Source: GCA-002688135 sp964536565
GTDB lineage: Bacteria > Patescibacteriota > Patescibacteriia > Magasanikbacterales > GCA-002688135
DNA length: 23,878 nt
Direction of reading: 5' to 3'
NCBI GenBank assembly: GCA_964536565.1
Contig: CAZHXK010000010.1
Span: forward strand, 1 to 23,878
The notes under the pieces are model-generated. The model made no database searches and had not been told where the DNA came from. It worked only from the letters and a program-made list of their open reading frames with translations. The position numbers were made by a program, and so were the translations under genes. Each line of letters opens with the position of its first letter. The first letter of the stretch is position 1. This document shows, piece after piece, positions 7,873-14,650 of this stretch.

Positions 7873-8433
7873 TTATTTCTTTTCTGGTTTTTCTGGCTCA
7901 ACTTTCTTTGCTTCAGCTGGTTTTGCTTCGGCTTCATCTTTTGGTTCTTCTGCTGCCGTTGCGGCTTCTGTAGTTTCTGGCTTAGCTTCCTCAGCTTTAG
8001 GTTTTACCTCTTCAGCTTTGGGTTCTTCTGTTTTAGCTTCGACTGCCTCAGCCTTTGGTTCCTCTACCTTAGCTTCTGGCTCTGGAGTAGTTGCTTTGTG
8101 TTTTTTTCCAATCATTGAGGTAACAACTTCCTTTAGTTTCTTTTTGTACTTCACGTTTCTTAGGAAAGTCATTTGTGCTCGTCGTTTTTGGAATTCTTTT
8201 ACCAATTCAACTTTTTCGATCGTAGGGAGTTGGACGGGGAAGATTTTTTCAACCCATACATCACCTTTTGATTTCTTTCGAATGGTGAATGTTGCGTTGG
8301 GTGTATTTCCGCCGCGGCGCTTGATGACTGTCCCTTCAAAAACCTGAGTACGAGTCTTTTCGCCTTCTACGATTTTGTGGTGGACGCGCAACAGTTGTCC
8401 TGATGCAATATCCTTTGTTTCGATAATCGTCAT
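7873..8433 (-). CDS. rplS: Ribosomal protein L19 with a long charged C-terminal tail
   Basis: Large-subunit protein at the interface with the 30S subunit. With ATG 8433 the product is 186 aa. The L19 core covers about residues 1-95: SGQLLRVHHKIVEGEKTRTQ, VFEGTVIKRRGG, VEKIFPVQLPTIEKVEL and RRAQMTFLRN. Residues from about 115 onward are a low-complexity Glu/Ala/Lys/Pro tail with repeated EEPKAE-like units, roughly 70 residues longer than the usual 115-130 aa protein. Two upstream in-frame ATGs (8484 and 8466) lie in or before the promoter boxes and are rejected. The predicted leader is about 15 bases, with no SD. A bidirectional terminator follows. Confidence 0.92.
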   Translation of the reverse strand: MTIIETKDIASGQLLRVHHKIVEGEKTRTQVFEGTVIKRRGGNTPNATFTIRKKSKGDVWVEKIFPVQLPTIEKVELVKEFQKRRAQMTFLRNVKYKKKLKEVVTSMIGKKHKATTPEPEAKVEEPKAEAVEAKTEEPKAEEVKPKAEEAKPETTEAATAAEEPKDEAEAKPAEAKKVEPEKPEKK

Positions 8434-8455
8434 ATAGAGTATATTTACGAGCGCA

Positions 8456-8484
8456 ATTGTACTCATTTTGATGATATGTGTCAA
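8456..8484 (-). promoter_or_regulatory. Strong sigma-70-type promoter for rplS
   Basis: On the minus strand a perfect TTGACA (8484-8479), 17 bases, then TACAAT (8461-8456). Transcription would start near 8449. The -35 lies about ten bases past the cytidylate kinase stop, so L19 is transcribed independently of the cca-rlu-cmk group. Confidence 0.8.
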
Positions 8485-8493
8485 GTGAGTAAA

Positions 8494-9051
8494 TTAGGCC
8501 TGTTTTACGAGGGGGTGGGTTATGATCGTGTTTACGACCTGATCGGGTGTCATATCTGTAGAATCAATAACAATATCGTAATTTTCGGTATTGTATGGGT
8601 CTAGATTGTAGAATTTCCTATATCTGAGAATATCAGACTTCTGGCGCTTGATGAGTGATGCTTTGAGCTCCTCAGGGGACGAGATTTTGGCTTCATTTCG
8701 CTCCTCTGGGTTCTCCTGCATATCTTTCCAGATACGTTTTGTTCCTTCATCGATATGAACATCTAGGAATACTTTTATTGATTGCGGTATGAAGTGATAT
8801 GAGACACGGCCTTGGATGACGAAATTGTCTTTTGTTTTCCCAAGATCTGTTTGGTAGTCTTCGACTTCTTCGTCTGTTTCTGGATGTGTTTCACCGTAGG
8901 TATTGTATTCTTCAAGTGTCATTCCACGTTTGCGTGCCATTTCCCGACGAATACCTCCGATGTAATAACTTTCGTAATTGAGTTTTACTGCAACTTTTTC
9001 TGCGACAGTGGATTTTCCAGAGCCGGCATTTCCGGAGATGCTTATGATCAT
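8494..9051 (-). CDS. cmk: Cytidylate kinase-like P-loop kinase
   Basis: Small nucleoside monophosphate kinase, most like the compact archaeal-type (d)CMP kinases. The 185-aa product starts with the P-loop GNAGSGKST (7-15), then YYIGGIRREMARKRGMTLEE (substrate-binding region of this family), a Glu/Asp-rich stretch, FVIQGRVSYHF, and RYRKFYNLDPY followed by YDIVIDSTDMTPDQV at the end. It likely converts CMP or dCMP to the diphosphate; the exact substrate is inferred from the family. The ATG overlaps the stop of the pseudouridine synthase gene by four bases, indicating translational coupling. A weak AAGG lies seven bases upstream of the start. It is the last gene of the cca-rlu-cmk group. Confidence 0.82.
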   Translation of the reverse strand: MIISISGNAGSGKSTVAEKVAVKLNYESYYIGGIRREMARKRGMTLEEYNTYGETHPETDEEVEDYQTDLGKTKDNFVIQGRVSYHFIPQSIKVFLDVHIDEGTKRIWKDMQENPEERNEAKISSPEELKASLIKRQKSDILRYRKFYNLDPYNTENYDIVIDSTDMTPDQVVNTIITHPLVKQA

Positions 9052-9977
9052 ACAATTACCTTGAGAGTTTTGACGAATTTCTTGATGCCATTTGGCAATG
9101 AAGATGTATATGTTTTTACTTCACCTTTCATGTTCGCGATAGTGAGCGTGTGTGCGTGCAGGAAAATACGTCCAAGTTTTTCATCGAGTTTGGTAATGAA
9201 GTTACGGCTGGTGTAGAGAATGTCTCCCACAATTGGATTTCCTTTGGCGAAGAGATGCGCGCGGATTTGATGCGTTCGTCCTGTTTTGGGATGAATGCGA
9301 AGAAGGGTAGAGCTGGTGTATCTTGTATCAACGACGATGCTTGTGCGAGCTTCTTTTCCTTCATGACTCGATTCTGGAAGCGCAGACATTTTTCCTGTTT
9401 TCTTGTTTCGTGCAAGACGAAATGTTAGGTCAACTTCGTTATCAAAGTCTGTTCCATGTGCGAGTGCGAGATATTCTTTCTGTACTGTTCGTTCTTGAAA
9501 TTGATTTTTGAGATGTTCAAAAAATTCTTGTGTCTTTGCGATGATCATGACTCCTGAGACGTCGCGGTCTAATCGATGTACGATCCCTGGTCGAAGTTTT
9601 GGGTCATCCCCAACTTCTGCTACTTGTAGCGAGTACTGCTTTGCCCATGTTGAAACAGCTGCTTCATGCGGGTGTTGTGCATTGGGATGGGTGAGTAGTC
9701 CGGTTGGTTTTTCTATAACAATATAATCATCTGTTTCAGCGATGACCTCGATATCTGGGATTTCTGTGTTCACGGTATCTTGCTCTTTTTGTGCTTCGAT
9801 CCTGATTTTGGCTCCCGGTGATACTAAAAAATGCTTGCTGGTATTAATACCATCAACAAAGACGTGTTTGTATGTGATGAGTTTCTGCCAATATGTGCGT
9901 GATCGTTCTGGATATGTTTTGGTCAAAAAGTGATCGAGCCGCATTGGTTCGTTATCTTCAGGTACGATGATTTCCAT
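9048..9977 (-). CDS. RluA/RluD-family pseudouridine synthase
   Basis: Isomerises uridine to pseudouridine in rRNA or tRNA. The 309-aa product has an N-terminal S4 RNA-binding domain (MRLDHFLTKTYPERSRTYWQ and KHVFVDGINTSKHFLVSPGA), then the catalytic domain. The latter has VIEKPTGLLTHPN, the active-site motif HRLDRDVSG (134-142, catalytic Asp137), KEYLALAHG, and HPKTGRTHQIRAHL. This order matches the RluD subgroup of the RluA family, but target position cannot be read from sequence, so no symbol is given. The start is one base after the CCA-enzyme stop, without an SD; the end overlaps the kinase start. Confidence 0.93.
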   Translation of the reverse strand: MEIIVPEDNEPMRLDHFLTKTYPERSRTYWQKLITYKHVFVDGINTSKHFLVSPGAKIRIEAQKEQDTVNTEIPDIEVIAETDDYIVIEKPTGLLTHPNAQHPHEAAVSTWAKQYSLQVAEVGDDPKLRPGIVHRLDRDVSGVMIIAKTQEFFEHLKNQFQERTVQKEYLALAHGTDFDNEVDLTFRLARNKKTGKMSALPESSHEGKEARTSIVVDTRYTSSTLLRIHPKTGRTHQIRAHLFAKGNPIVGDILYTSRNFITKLDEKLGRIFLHAHTLTIANMKGEVKTYTSSLPNGIKKFVKTLKVIV

Positions 9978-9978
9978 A

Positions 9979-11520
9979 TTATAATTTTGTTTTTAAGAGT
10001 GTGAGAGCTTCCTCTTTTGAGGTTATTTCTCCTGAAAGCTGTGCTTCTCGAGCTGCATGAAGGAGTTCTCCGATTTGCTTACTTGGCTTGAGTTTAAAGG
10101 CTTTCATGATTTCATCCCCATCAACTAAAGGCTTTGGAAGCTTCATTGCTGCTGACTTCTTTTTGAAGTGAGAGAGGATTTCGTGGATACGATCTATCAT
10201 TTCGAGCAATACGTCAAGTGCCGGCTTGCCTTCAGGTGAAAGTGTGGCGGATCCATCAGCATAAATCATGGTGAGGAGGTTTGCGCCTCTTGTTGGATCC
10301 TTGAAGAAGTATTTTTCAATTGTAGTGGGTTTCATTTGTCCGATATTGCCCGTTCCTGCAATCAAGTGGAAGCGAATGAGCCATACAACATGATCAATAT
10401 CAACGCCGACTTCATCGGGCGATGATAGTTTCATGCGTTCACAGATGTGACGTGCTTTTATTGCGCCAACCGTTTCGTGTTCATGATTTCGTATGCGATC
10501 TACTCCGTCCTTTTCTGGAGTTGTGATGGTTTCTGGTTTTGAGATGTCATGTAGTAAAACTGAGAGTACCATTTCTGGACTCATAGGGTTGGTGCGTTCT
10601 TGAGCGAATTTTGGAAAATGTTTAGAGATGTAGTCTGTGCATTCGCTAGATGCAAGTTGTTTAAGTGCGAGTCGTGTGTGCACCCACACATCTCCTTCTG
10701 CGTGAAATTCTGGATGTTGCGGTGAATTCTTCATCTCGAGTAGTTCAGGCATCACATGTTGCCATGCACCAACCTCATCCCACAGATCTAATGTTTTGAC
10801 GGGATCTGCTACGAGAGATTTCATAAACTCACGTGCGATGGTTTCGTGTGGGACAACGCGCTCGCTCTTTACTTCATCATTAATTTTCTCGATCATGTTT
10901 TTTATGGCGAGTTCTGTATTTTCTTCAATCTTAAAATTAAGTTGGCATGCAAAACGAAGTGCTCGGAGAATACGAAGATAGTCTTCTTCGAAACGTTCTT
11001 GTGGACTTCCCACTGTTTGAATAATACGATTTTGTAAATCGGCTGTTCCGTTCCACTCATCAATCATTGTTTCATTCTTGATGTCCCAGGCGAGTGCGTT
11101 GATGGTGAAATCTCGGCGGGCAAGGTCTTCGGTGATGGGGAGTGAGGGGTCGCTTTGTGTTTCAACGTCTTTGTATCCACCGGTCCCAGCTGCGTGATCT
11201 GTACGGGGGAGTGCGATATCAAAAGCTGGATATATTCCTGATGAATCGTGTGGTGTGAATTTGAAAACGCCAAATGTTTTCCCGACAAGATTCACTGTTC
11301 CGTGTTGTGTGAGCCATTGTGCTAATGTATCGATTTCAATATTTCGTACGATAAAATCAACGTCATGTGATTCGCGTTCCAGAAGAATGTCACGAACAAT
11401 CCCACCAACCAAAAAAAATTCTGTATCAGGATGATCAGTTGATAAATTTTCAATCCAGCTAAAATCTGCCTGTTTGAGGAGGTCGGTAAAGTGCTTGGAT
11501 TGTCTTGTATCAAGTTTCAT
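9979..11520 (-). CDS. cca: CCA-adding tRNA nucleotidyltransferase with HD domain
   Basis: Adds or repairs the 3' CCA of tRNAs. Using ATG 11520 the product is 513 aa. Residues 36-60 carry the nucleotidyltransferase core: LVGGIVRDILL with the DVD metal-binding pair (Asp53, Asp55). RRDFTINALAWD and EEDYLRILRALRFACQLNF follow, both typical of the class II family. An HD domain comes later (LLHDISKP and RNHEHETVGA), then a helical C-terminal part. The frame stays open to 11622, but that extension runs into the tRNA-Ile terminator and lacks family similarity. A TGC-TACACT extended -10 ends about ten bases upstream of ATG 11520, so the leader is very short. tRNA-Leu in this window lacks an encoded CCA and needs this enzyme. 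Confidence 0.93.
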   Translation of the reverse strand: MKLDTRQSKHFTDLLKQADFSWIENLSTDHPDTEFFLVGGIVRDILLERESHDVDFIVRNIEIDTLAQWLTQHGTVNLVGKTFGVFKFTPHDSSGIYPAFDIALPRTDHAAGTGGYKDVETQSDPSLPITEDLARRDFTINALAWDIKNETMIDEWNGTADLQNRIIQTVGSPQERFEEDYLRILRALRFACQLNFKIEENTELAIKNMIEKINDEVKSERVVPHETIAREFMKSLVADPVKTLDLWDEVGAWQHVMPELLEMKNSPQHPEFHAEGDVWVHTRLALKQLASSECTDYISKHFPKFAQERTNPMSPEMVLSVLLHDISKPETITTPEKDGVDRIRNHEHETVGAIKARHICERMKLSSPDEVGVDIDHVVWLIRFHLIAGTGNIGQMKPTTIEKYFFKDPTRGANLLTMIYADGSATLSPEGKPALDVLLEMIDRIHEILSHFKKKSAAMKLPKPLVDGDEIMKAFKLKPSKQIGELLHAAREAQLSGEITSKEEALTLLKTKL

Positions 11521-11530
11521 ATAGAAAGTG

Positions 11531-11539
11531 AGTGTAGCA
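11531..11539 (-). promoter_or_regulatory. Possible extended -10 for cca
   Basis: On the minus strand TGC followed by TACACT (11536-11531), ten bases before ATG 11520. No good -35 is seen. If used, the leader would be only a few bases. Confidence 0.35.
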
Positions 11540-11620
11540 TAGGGGTTGATATTAATCGAGCCTAAGTGATTTTTGTGGGTGTGGTTGCTTTGGATTGAGT
11601 CTTCAGTATGTTTGTGTATC

Positions 11621-11646
11621 AAAAAACACCCGGGTGGGTGTTTTTT
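11621..11646 (-). terminator. Intrinsic terminator directly after tRNA-Ile
   Basis: A perfect 11-bp stem AAAAAACACCC/GGGTGTTTTTT with a four-base loop. On the minus strand it ends in a T-run and overlaps the last A of the tRNA CCA by one base. The stem is symmetric, but the only nearby gene ends are on the minus strand. Confidence 0.85.
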
Positions 11647-11721
11647 GGTGCGAGTAGATGGATTTGAACCGTCGACCGCTCGGATATAAGCCGAGTGCTC
11701 TAACCGCTGAGCTATACTCGC
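11646..11721 (-). tRNA. tRNA-Ile (anticodon UAU), CCA encoded
   Basis: The minus strand folds as a cloverleaf with acceptor GCGAGTA/TACTCGC, D-stem GCTC/GAGC, anticodon stem CTCGG/CCGAG with loop CTTATAT (anticodon UAU, codon AUA), T-loop TTCAAAT, discriminator A and an encoded CCA (11648-11646). The T-stem GACGG/CCATC has one C-A mismatch. Most bacteria read AUA with a CAU tRNA modified by TilS; a UAU anticodon is the rarer solution. AUA codons are used here, for example in uvrA. No promoter is evident between it and the 118-bp palindrome upstream, so it may be processed from the transcript of the DHH gene. Confidence 0.92.
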
Positions 11722-11735
11722 ATGTTATGCTGAGC

Positions 11736-11853
11736 GGTCTTTGAAATGGGTGCATTGCACTTACTTTCGAAATTTGTTTATTCGACGTACGTTGAGTACG
11801 ACTCATTGCACAAATTTCTGCAAGTAAGCCCACTGCATCCCACTTGAAAGACC
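11736..11853. repeat. 118-bp imperfect palindrome between tRNA-Ile and the DHH gene
   Basis: Two arms of about 42 bases pair over most of their length. GGTCTTT (11736-11742) pairs with AAAGACC (11847-11853), TGGG with CCCA, TGCA with TGCA, CTTACTT (11760-11766) with AAGTAAG (11822-11828), and AAATTTGT (11770-11777) with ACAAATTT (11810-11817). The centre can form a further GTAC-based hairpin. There is no T-run, no ORF and no obvious target-site duplication. It could be a miniature mobile palindrome, a structured RNA or a processing signal. Confidence 0.75.
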
Positions 11854-11897
11854 TTCGCCTTCCTGCTTTCTCGTTTAAATGCGTTTACAGAATACTC

Positions 11898-13052
11898 TTA
11901 AGCAAGAGTTTTTTCAAGTTCTGCTTTTATGTGGGATATGAGTGCTGATTCTGCGTCGATGAGGGTTTTGTCTTTGAATGTGATTTTGGTTCGTGTGGCT
12001 GTCTTGTGTCCTTTGAATGGTTTTGTGAGTGATCGAGCATCATGTGTGTGAGTGGTTGCTATGATTGCGTGTGCATCCTTGTCTCGATCTGGGCGTTCGT
12101 GGAGTAGCACAATAATTTCCGCTTGTGGCGAATTTATTATGATTTCTTCGATGATGTTGTCGAGTTCTTCGATTGTAGCTTTTGCACGAATGAATACTTC
12201 GCGAGGGATAACGCTCCATACCATGTTGTGTCGTGGTTCGTGTTGCAACTCTGATAGAGCTGCACCCCATAGCTTGAGTGATGTAAGTGTGCGTGTGCGG
12301 AAGAGGCTGGTAACGATTTCTTCACGCTGCGCACCCATGGTCATGAGGCGTGATGCGATAGTGAGAAGTTTTGGTGTGACATTGTTTGTTTTAAAGCTTT
12401 TGGTTGCGATGATAATTCCAGTAAGTAATAGATGTGCGATGTTTTTTGTGAGTGTATGTTCACCGAGTTTGTCGAGGAGTCGGAAGATGAGTTCAGAGTT
12501 TGAACTAGCGCTGAGTTCAATTACATTAATTTGGCCGTAGTGTTCGTTGCTTGCAGCATGATCAATGTTGATGATTGGTAATTCGTAAAACATGTCTGCA
12601 GCTTTTTTTGAAACACCAGCAAGGCTATCTAAATCTGCAGTTCCAATTGTGACAATGGTGTCGTATCGATATGATGTATTTTTTGTTTGTACTTGTTTTG
12701 GAGTGATGGTTCCTTCTTTGATTGCGACATGGATTTTAAGTTTATTGTCTTTTACATCATAAGATAGTTCGGACAGAGGTGTGTCAGTTACGTCGATAGA
12801 AATATCAAGCGCTTGAATTGCGGGAAGGTTGTGTTTGATTTCGCCAATTTCATTTTTAATGAAGTTGAGATTTTTTGGAAATAAAAATGCGTCACACACT
12901 ATATCCACTTCCTTTTTGTGTGCACGCAAATAATGTGCGAGGCTTGCTGCCGCGCAGATATTGTCTCCTGTACCTCCTTTCGGAATAGCGATTAAAACAT
13001 GTTTTGCTTTTCCGAATTGTTCGTTGATTTGTTCTGTCAGGCTGTGAGCCAT
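11898..13052 (-). CDS. DHH-superfamily phosphoesterase-like protein, probably catalytically degenerate
   Basis: A 384-aa protein with the layout of NrnA-type DHH phosphoesterases, which degrade short RNAs or cyclic dinucleotides. The usual metal-binding motifs are eroded. The first, normally HxxPDGDAIGS, reads IPKGGTGDNICAAAS (only Asp30 kept). The second reads TIGTADLDSLAG, with the first Asp missing. The DHH motif itself is IDHAASNEHYG (164-172), with one His replaced by Ala. The C-terminal half shows no GGGHxxA-type DHHA1 motif. Function may be binding rather than hydrolysis; this is inference. It stands alone on the minus strand, upstream of tRNA-Ile, divergent from miaB. No SD or clear promoter was found. 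Confidence 0.75.
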   Translation of the reverse strand: MAHSLTEQINEQFGKAKHVLIAIPKGGTGDNICAAASLAHYLRAHKKEVDIVCDAFLFPKNLNFIKNEIGEIKHNLPAIQALDISIDVTDTPLSELSYDVKDNKLKIHVAIKEGTITPKQVQTKNTSYRYDTIVTIGTADLDSLAGVSKKAADMFYELPIINIDHAASNEHYGQINVIELSASSNSELIFRLLDKLGEHTLTKNIAHLLLTGIIIATKSFKTNNVTPKLLTIASRLMTMGAQREEIVTSLFRTRTLTSLKLWGAALSELQHEPRHNMVWSVIPREVFIRAKATIEELDNIIEEIIINSPQAEIIVLLHERPDRDKDAHAIIATTHTHDARSLTKPFKGHKTATRTKITFKDKTLIDAESALISHIKAELEKTLA

Positions 13053-13078
13053 ACTATTTCCACATTACGTATAGGTAG

Positions 13079-13158
13079 GGACTTGTTCACAATCTTTTGT
13101 GTGTAGATTACATTCCTATTATTTTCTTCAATTCAACGTAAAGGTTGTGAATGGGTCC
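13079..13158 (+). ncRNA. Candidate structured RNA element in the DHH-miaB intergenic region
   Basis: GGAC..TTCACAA..CTTT (13079-13097) can pair with AAA..TTGTGAA..GTCC (13140-13158) as a continuous 19-bp stem. Every non-Watson-Crick position is a G-U or U-G pair when read as plus-strand RNA; the same positions are mismatches on the minus strand. A 42-base A/T-rich loop closes it. The right arm GTCC can instead pair with GGAC at 13162-13165 (palindrome GTCCTTAGGAC), so two alternative folds exist. No known RNA family was recognised, and a promoter is not certain. Confidence 0.35.
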
Positions 13159-13214
13159 TTAGGACAAGAAATGAGTATAATCGGCTTTGTTTTTTAGGTC
13201 AATACTGCGTTTAT

Positions 13215-13267
13215 AAGGAGAGGAATTGTTATGAATGTCTGACAAAATTATTGAGCTCATGCCTTGA
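13215..13267 (+). other. Strong SD followed only by mini-ORFs (leader peptide or decayed gene start)
   Basis: AAGGAGAGG (13215-13223) is the best SD in the window. The ATG at 13231 encodes only Met-Asn-Val before TGA. An overlapping ATG at 13235 encodes ten residues, MSDKIIELMP, ending at 13267. A TATAAT at 13176-13181 lies upstream, without a good -35. This resembles a normal gene start whose body is missing, or a leader peptide ahead of miaB. Confidence 0.35.
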
Positions 13268-13292
13268 GTTTATTGTTGTTATCACGTATATT
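13264..13292 (+). promoter_or_regulatory. Predicted promoter for miaB-miaA
   Basis: TTGAGT (13264-13269), 17 bases, TATATT (13287-13292). Transcription would start near 13299, giving a leader of about 17 bases without an SD. A second, overlapping pair (TTATCA 13279-13284, TGTAAT 13302-13307, also 17 apart) would give a nearly leaderless mRNA. Confidence 0.6.
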
Positions 13293-13315
13293 CTTATCAC
13301 TTGTAATGATTCTCT

Positions 13316-14650
13316 ATGTCTACCTATCATCTTATAACATACGGCTGCCAAATGAATAAAAATGATTCGGAGCGAGTTGCTTCGGTTCTTTCTGATTTGG
13401 GGATGACGGAAACATCTGATCCGCATGAGTCAGATTTTATATTGCTGAATACATGTAGTGTTCGGAAATCAGCAGAAGATCGTGTGTTTGGACAGATGCA
13501 TAAATTTGCCAAGATGAGGAAGAAGGGTAAGAAGGTGATTTTGGGTGTGACGGGGTGTATGCCTGGACGTGATCGAGATGGTGCGCTTGAAAAGAAGATG
13601 CCGATGGTTGATTTGTTTTTTCCAATTGAAGACATGGTGAAGTTGCCTGAGTGGTTGTCGAGTCTAAATCCTGATTTAGTGAATTCTGGTTCGTTGGTTG
13701 AGGATTATCTAAAATTGAATCCAATTCGTGATCAGGTCAGACAGGCTTATGTGACGATTCAAACAGGGTGTAATAAGTTTTGTACATATTGCGTGGTTCC
13801 GTTTGCTCGCGGATTTGAAAAGAATCGATCGGTGTCTGATATTGTTCATGAGATTCGTGATTTGGCGGATCGTGGTTGTGTTGAGGTGACGCTGTTAGGA
13901 CAGACGGTGAATTCGTTTGAGGCTGTTGATCCTGAAAATTTTTCGGAGGGGAATCCATATAAAAACCATTTTGCTGCTCTGTTGTGGGAAGTAAATCAGA
14001 TTGATGGGATCAAACGATTGCATTTTACTGCTCCTCATCCGTTGCATATGGACGATGAGATTATTGATGCGATGTCGTTACCTGCGCATATGAATTTCTT
14101 GCACCTACCGGTTCAGGCGGGGAGTGATTCGGTTTTGCGTCGGATGAATCGTCGACATGGGCGTGAGTTGTTTATTGATACCGTAAAACGTATTAGAAAA
14201 AAATTGCCTGATATCGCTCTTGGGACGGATATTATTGTGGGATACTGCGGAGAGTCCGAAGAGGATTTTCAGCACACAGTAGATTTATATAAGCAGTGTG
14301 ATTTTGATATTTCATATACAGCTCAATATTCTGCTCGTACGGGGACTGTGGGGCATAAAGCGTGGAATGACGATGTATCGCAAGTAGATAAGAAACGACG
14401 ATGGAGAGAGCTGCAAACATTGATGGAAGAGATGGTTCTGCGAAAAAATCAGAAGTATGTTGGGCGTATGGTGAGTGTTTTGGCTGATACATTTAAGCCT
14501 GTCGAAGGATCCGATAAAGGTTGGGTCATTGGAAATTCTCGTGAAATGAAACGTGTTCAGTTTCCTGGGACTTCTGACATGGTCGGAAATATTTTTGATG
14601 TGAAGATTTCAAAAGCATTGATGTGGATTTTGTATGGAACTAGAGAATAG
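13316..14650 (+). CDS. miaB: tRNA-2-methylthio-N6-dimethylallyladenosine synthase (MiaB)
   Basis: Radical-SAM methylthiotransferase that converts i6A37 to ms2i6A37 in tRNAs reading UNN codons. The 444-aa product has the three N-terminal cluster cysteines Cys11 (TYGCQMN), Cys47 (NTCSVR) and Cys81 (VTGCM). The radical-SAM motif CNKFCTYC (Cys152, 156, 159) is followed by VVPFARG and LLGQTVNS. Further features are HFTAPHP and LPVQAGSDSVLRRMNRRH, then a C-terminal TRAM-like domain. The NTCSVR and CNKFCTYCVVPFARG contexts favour MiaB over MtaB or RimO. Its last 17 bases overlap miaA, the enzyme of the preceding step. No SD is visible. Confidence 0.96.
   Translation: MSTYHLITYGCQMNKNDSERVASVLSDLGMTETSDPHESDFILLNTCSVRKSAEDRVFGQMHKFAKMRKKGKKVILGVTGCMPGRDRDGALEKKMPMVDLFFPIEDMVKLPEWLSSLNPDLVNSGSLVEDYLKLNPIRDQVRQAYVTIQTGCNKFCTYCVVPFARGFEKNRSVSDIVHEIRDLADRGCVEVTLLGQTVNSFEAVDPENFSEGNPYKNHFAALLWEVNQIDGIKRLHFTAPHPLHMDDEIIDAMSLPAHMNFLHLPVQAGSDSVLRRMNRRHGRELFIDTVKRIRKKLPDIALGTDIIVGYCGESEEDFQHTVDLYKQCDFDISYTAQYSARTGTVGHKAWNDDVSQVDKKRRWRELQTLMEEMVLRKNQKYVGRMVSVLADTFKPVEGSDKGWVIGNSREMKRVQFPGTSDMVGNIFDVKISKALMWILYGTRE

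Noticed and set aside
8434..8484. Longer L19 starts at 8484 or 8466
   Set aside because: They lie in or before the TTGACA/TACAAT promoter, and the extra residues are unlike L19.
11521..11622. 34-residue extension of the CCA-adding enzyme
   Set aside because: Runs into the tRNA-Ile terminator and has no family similarity.
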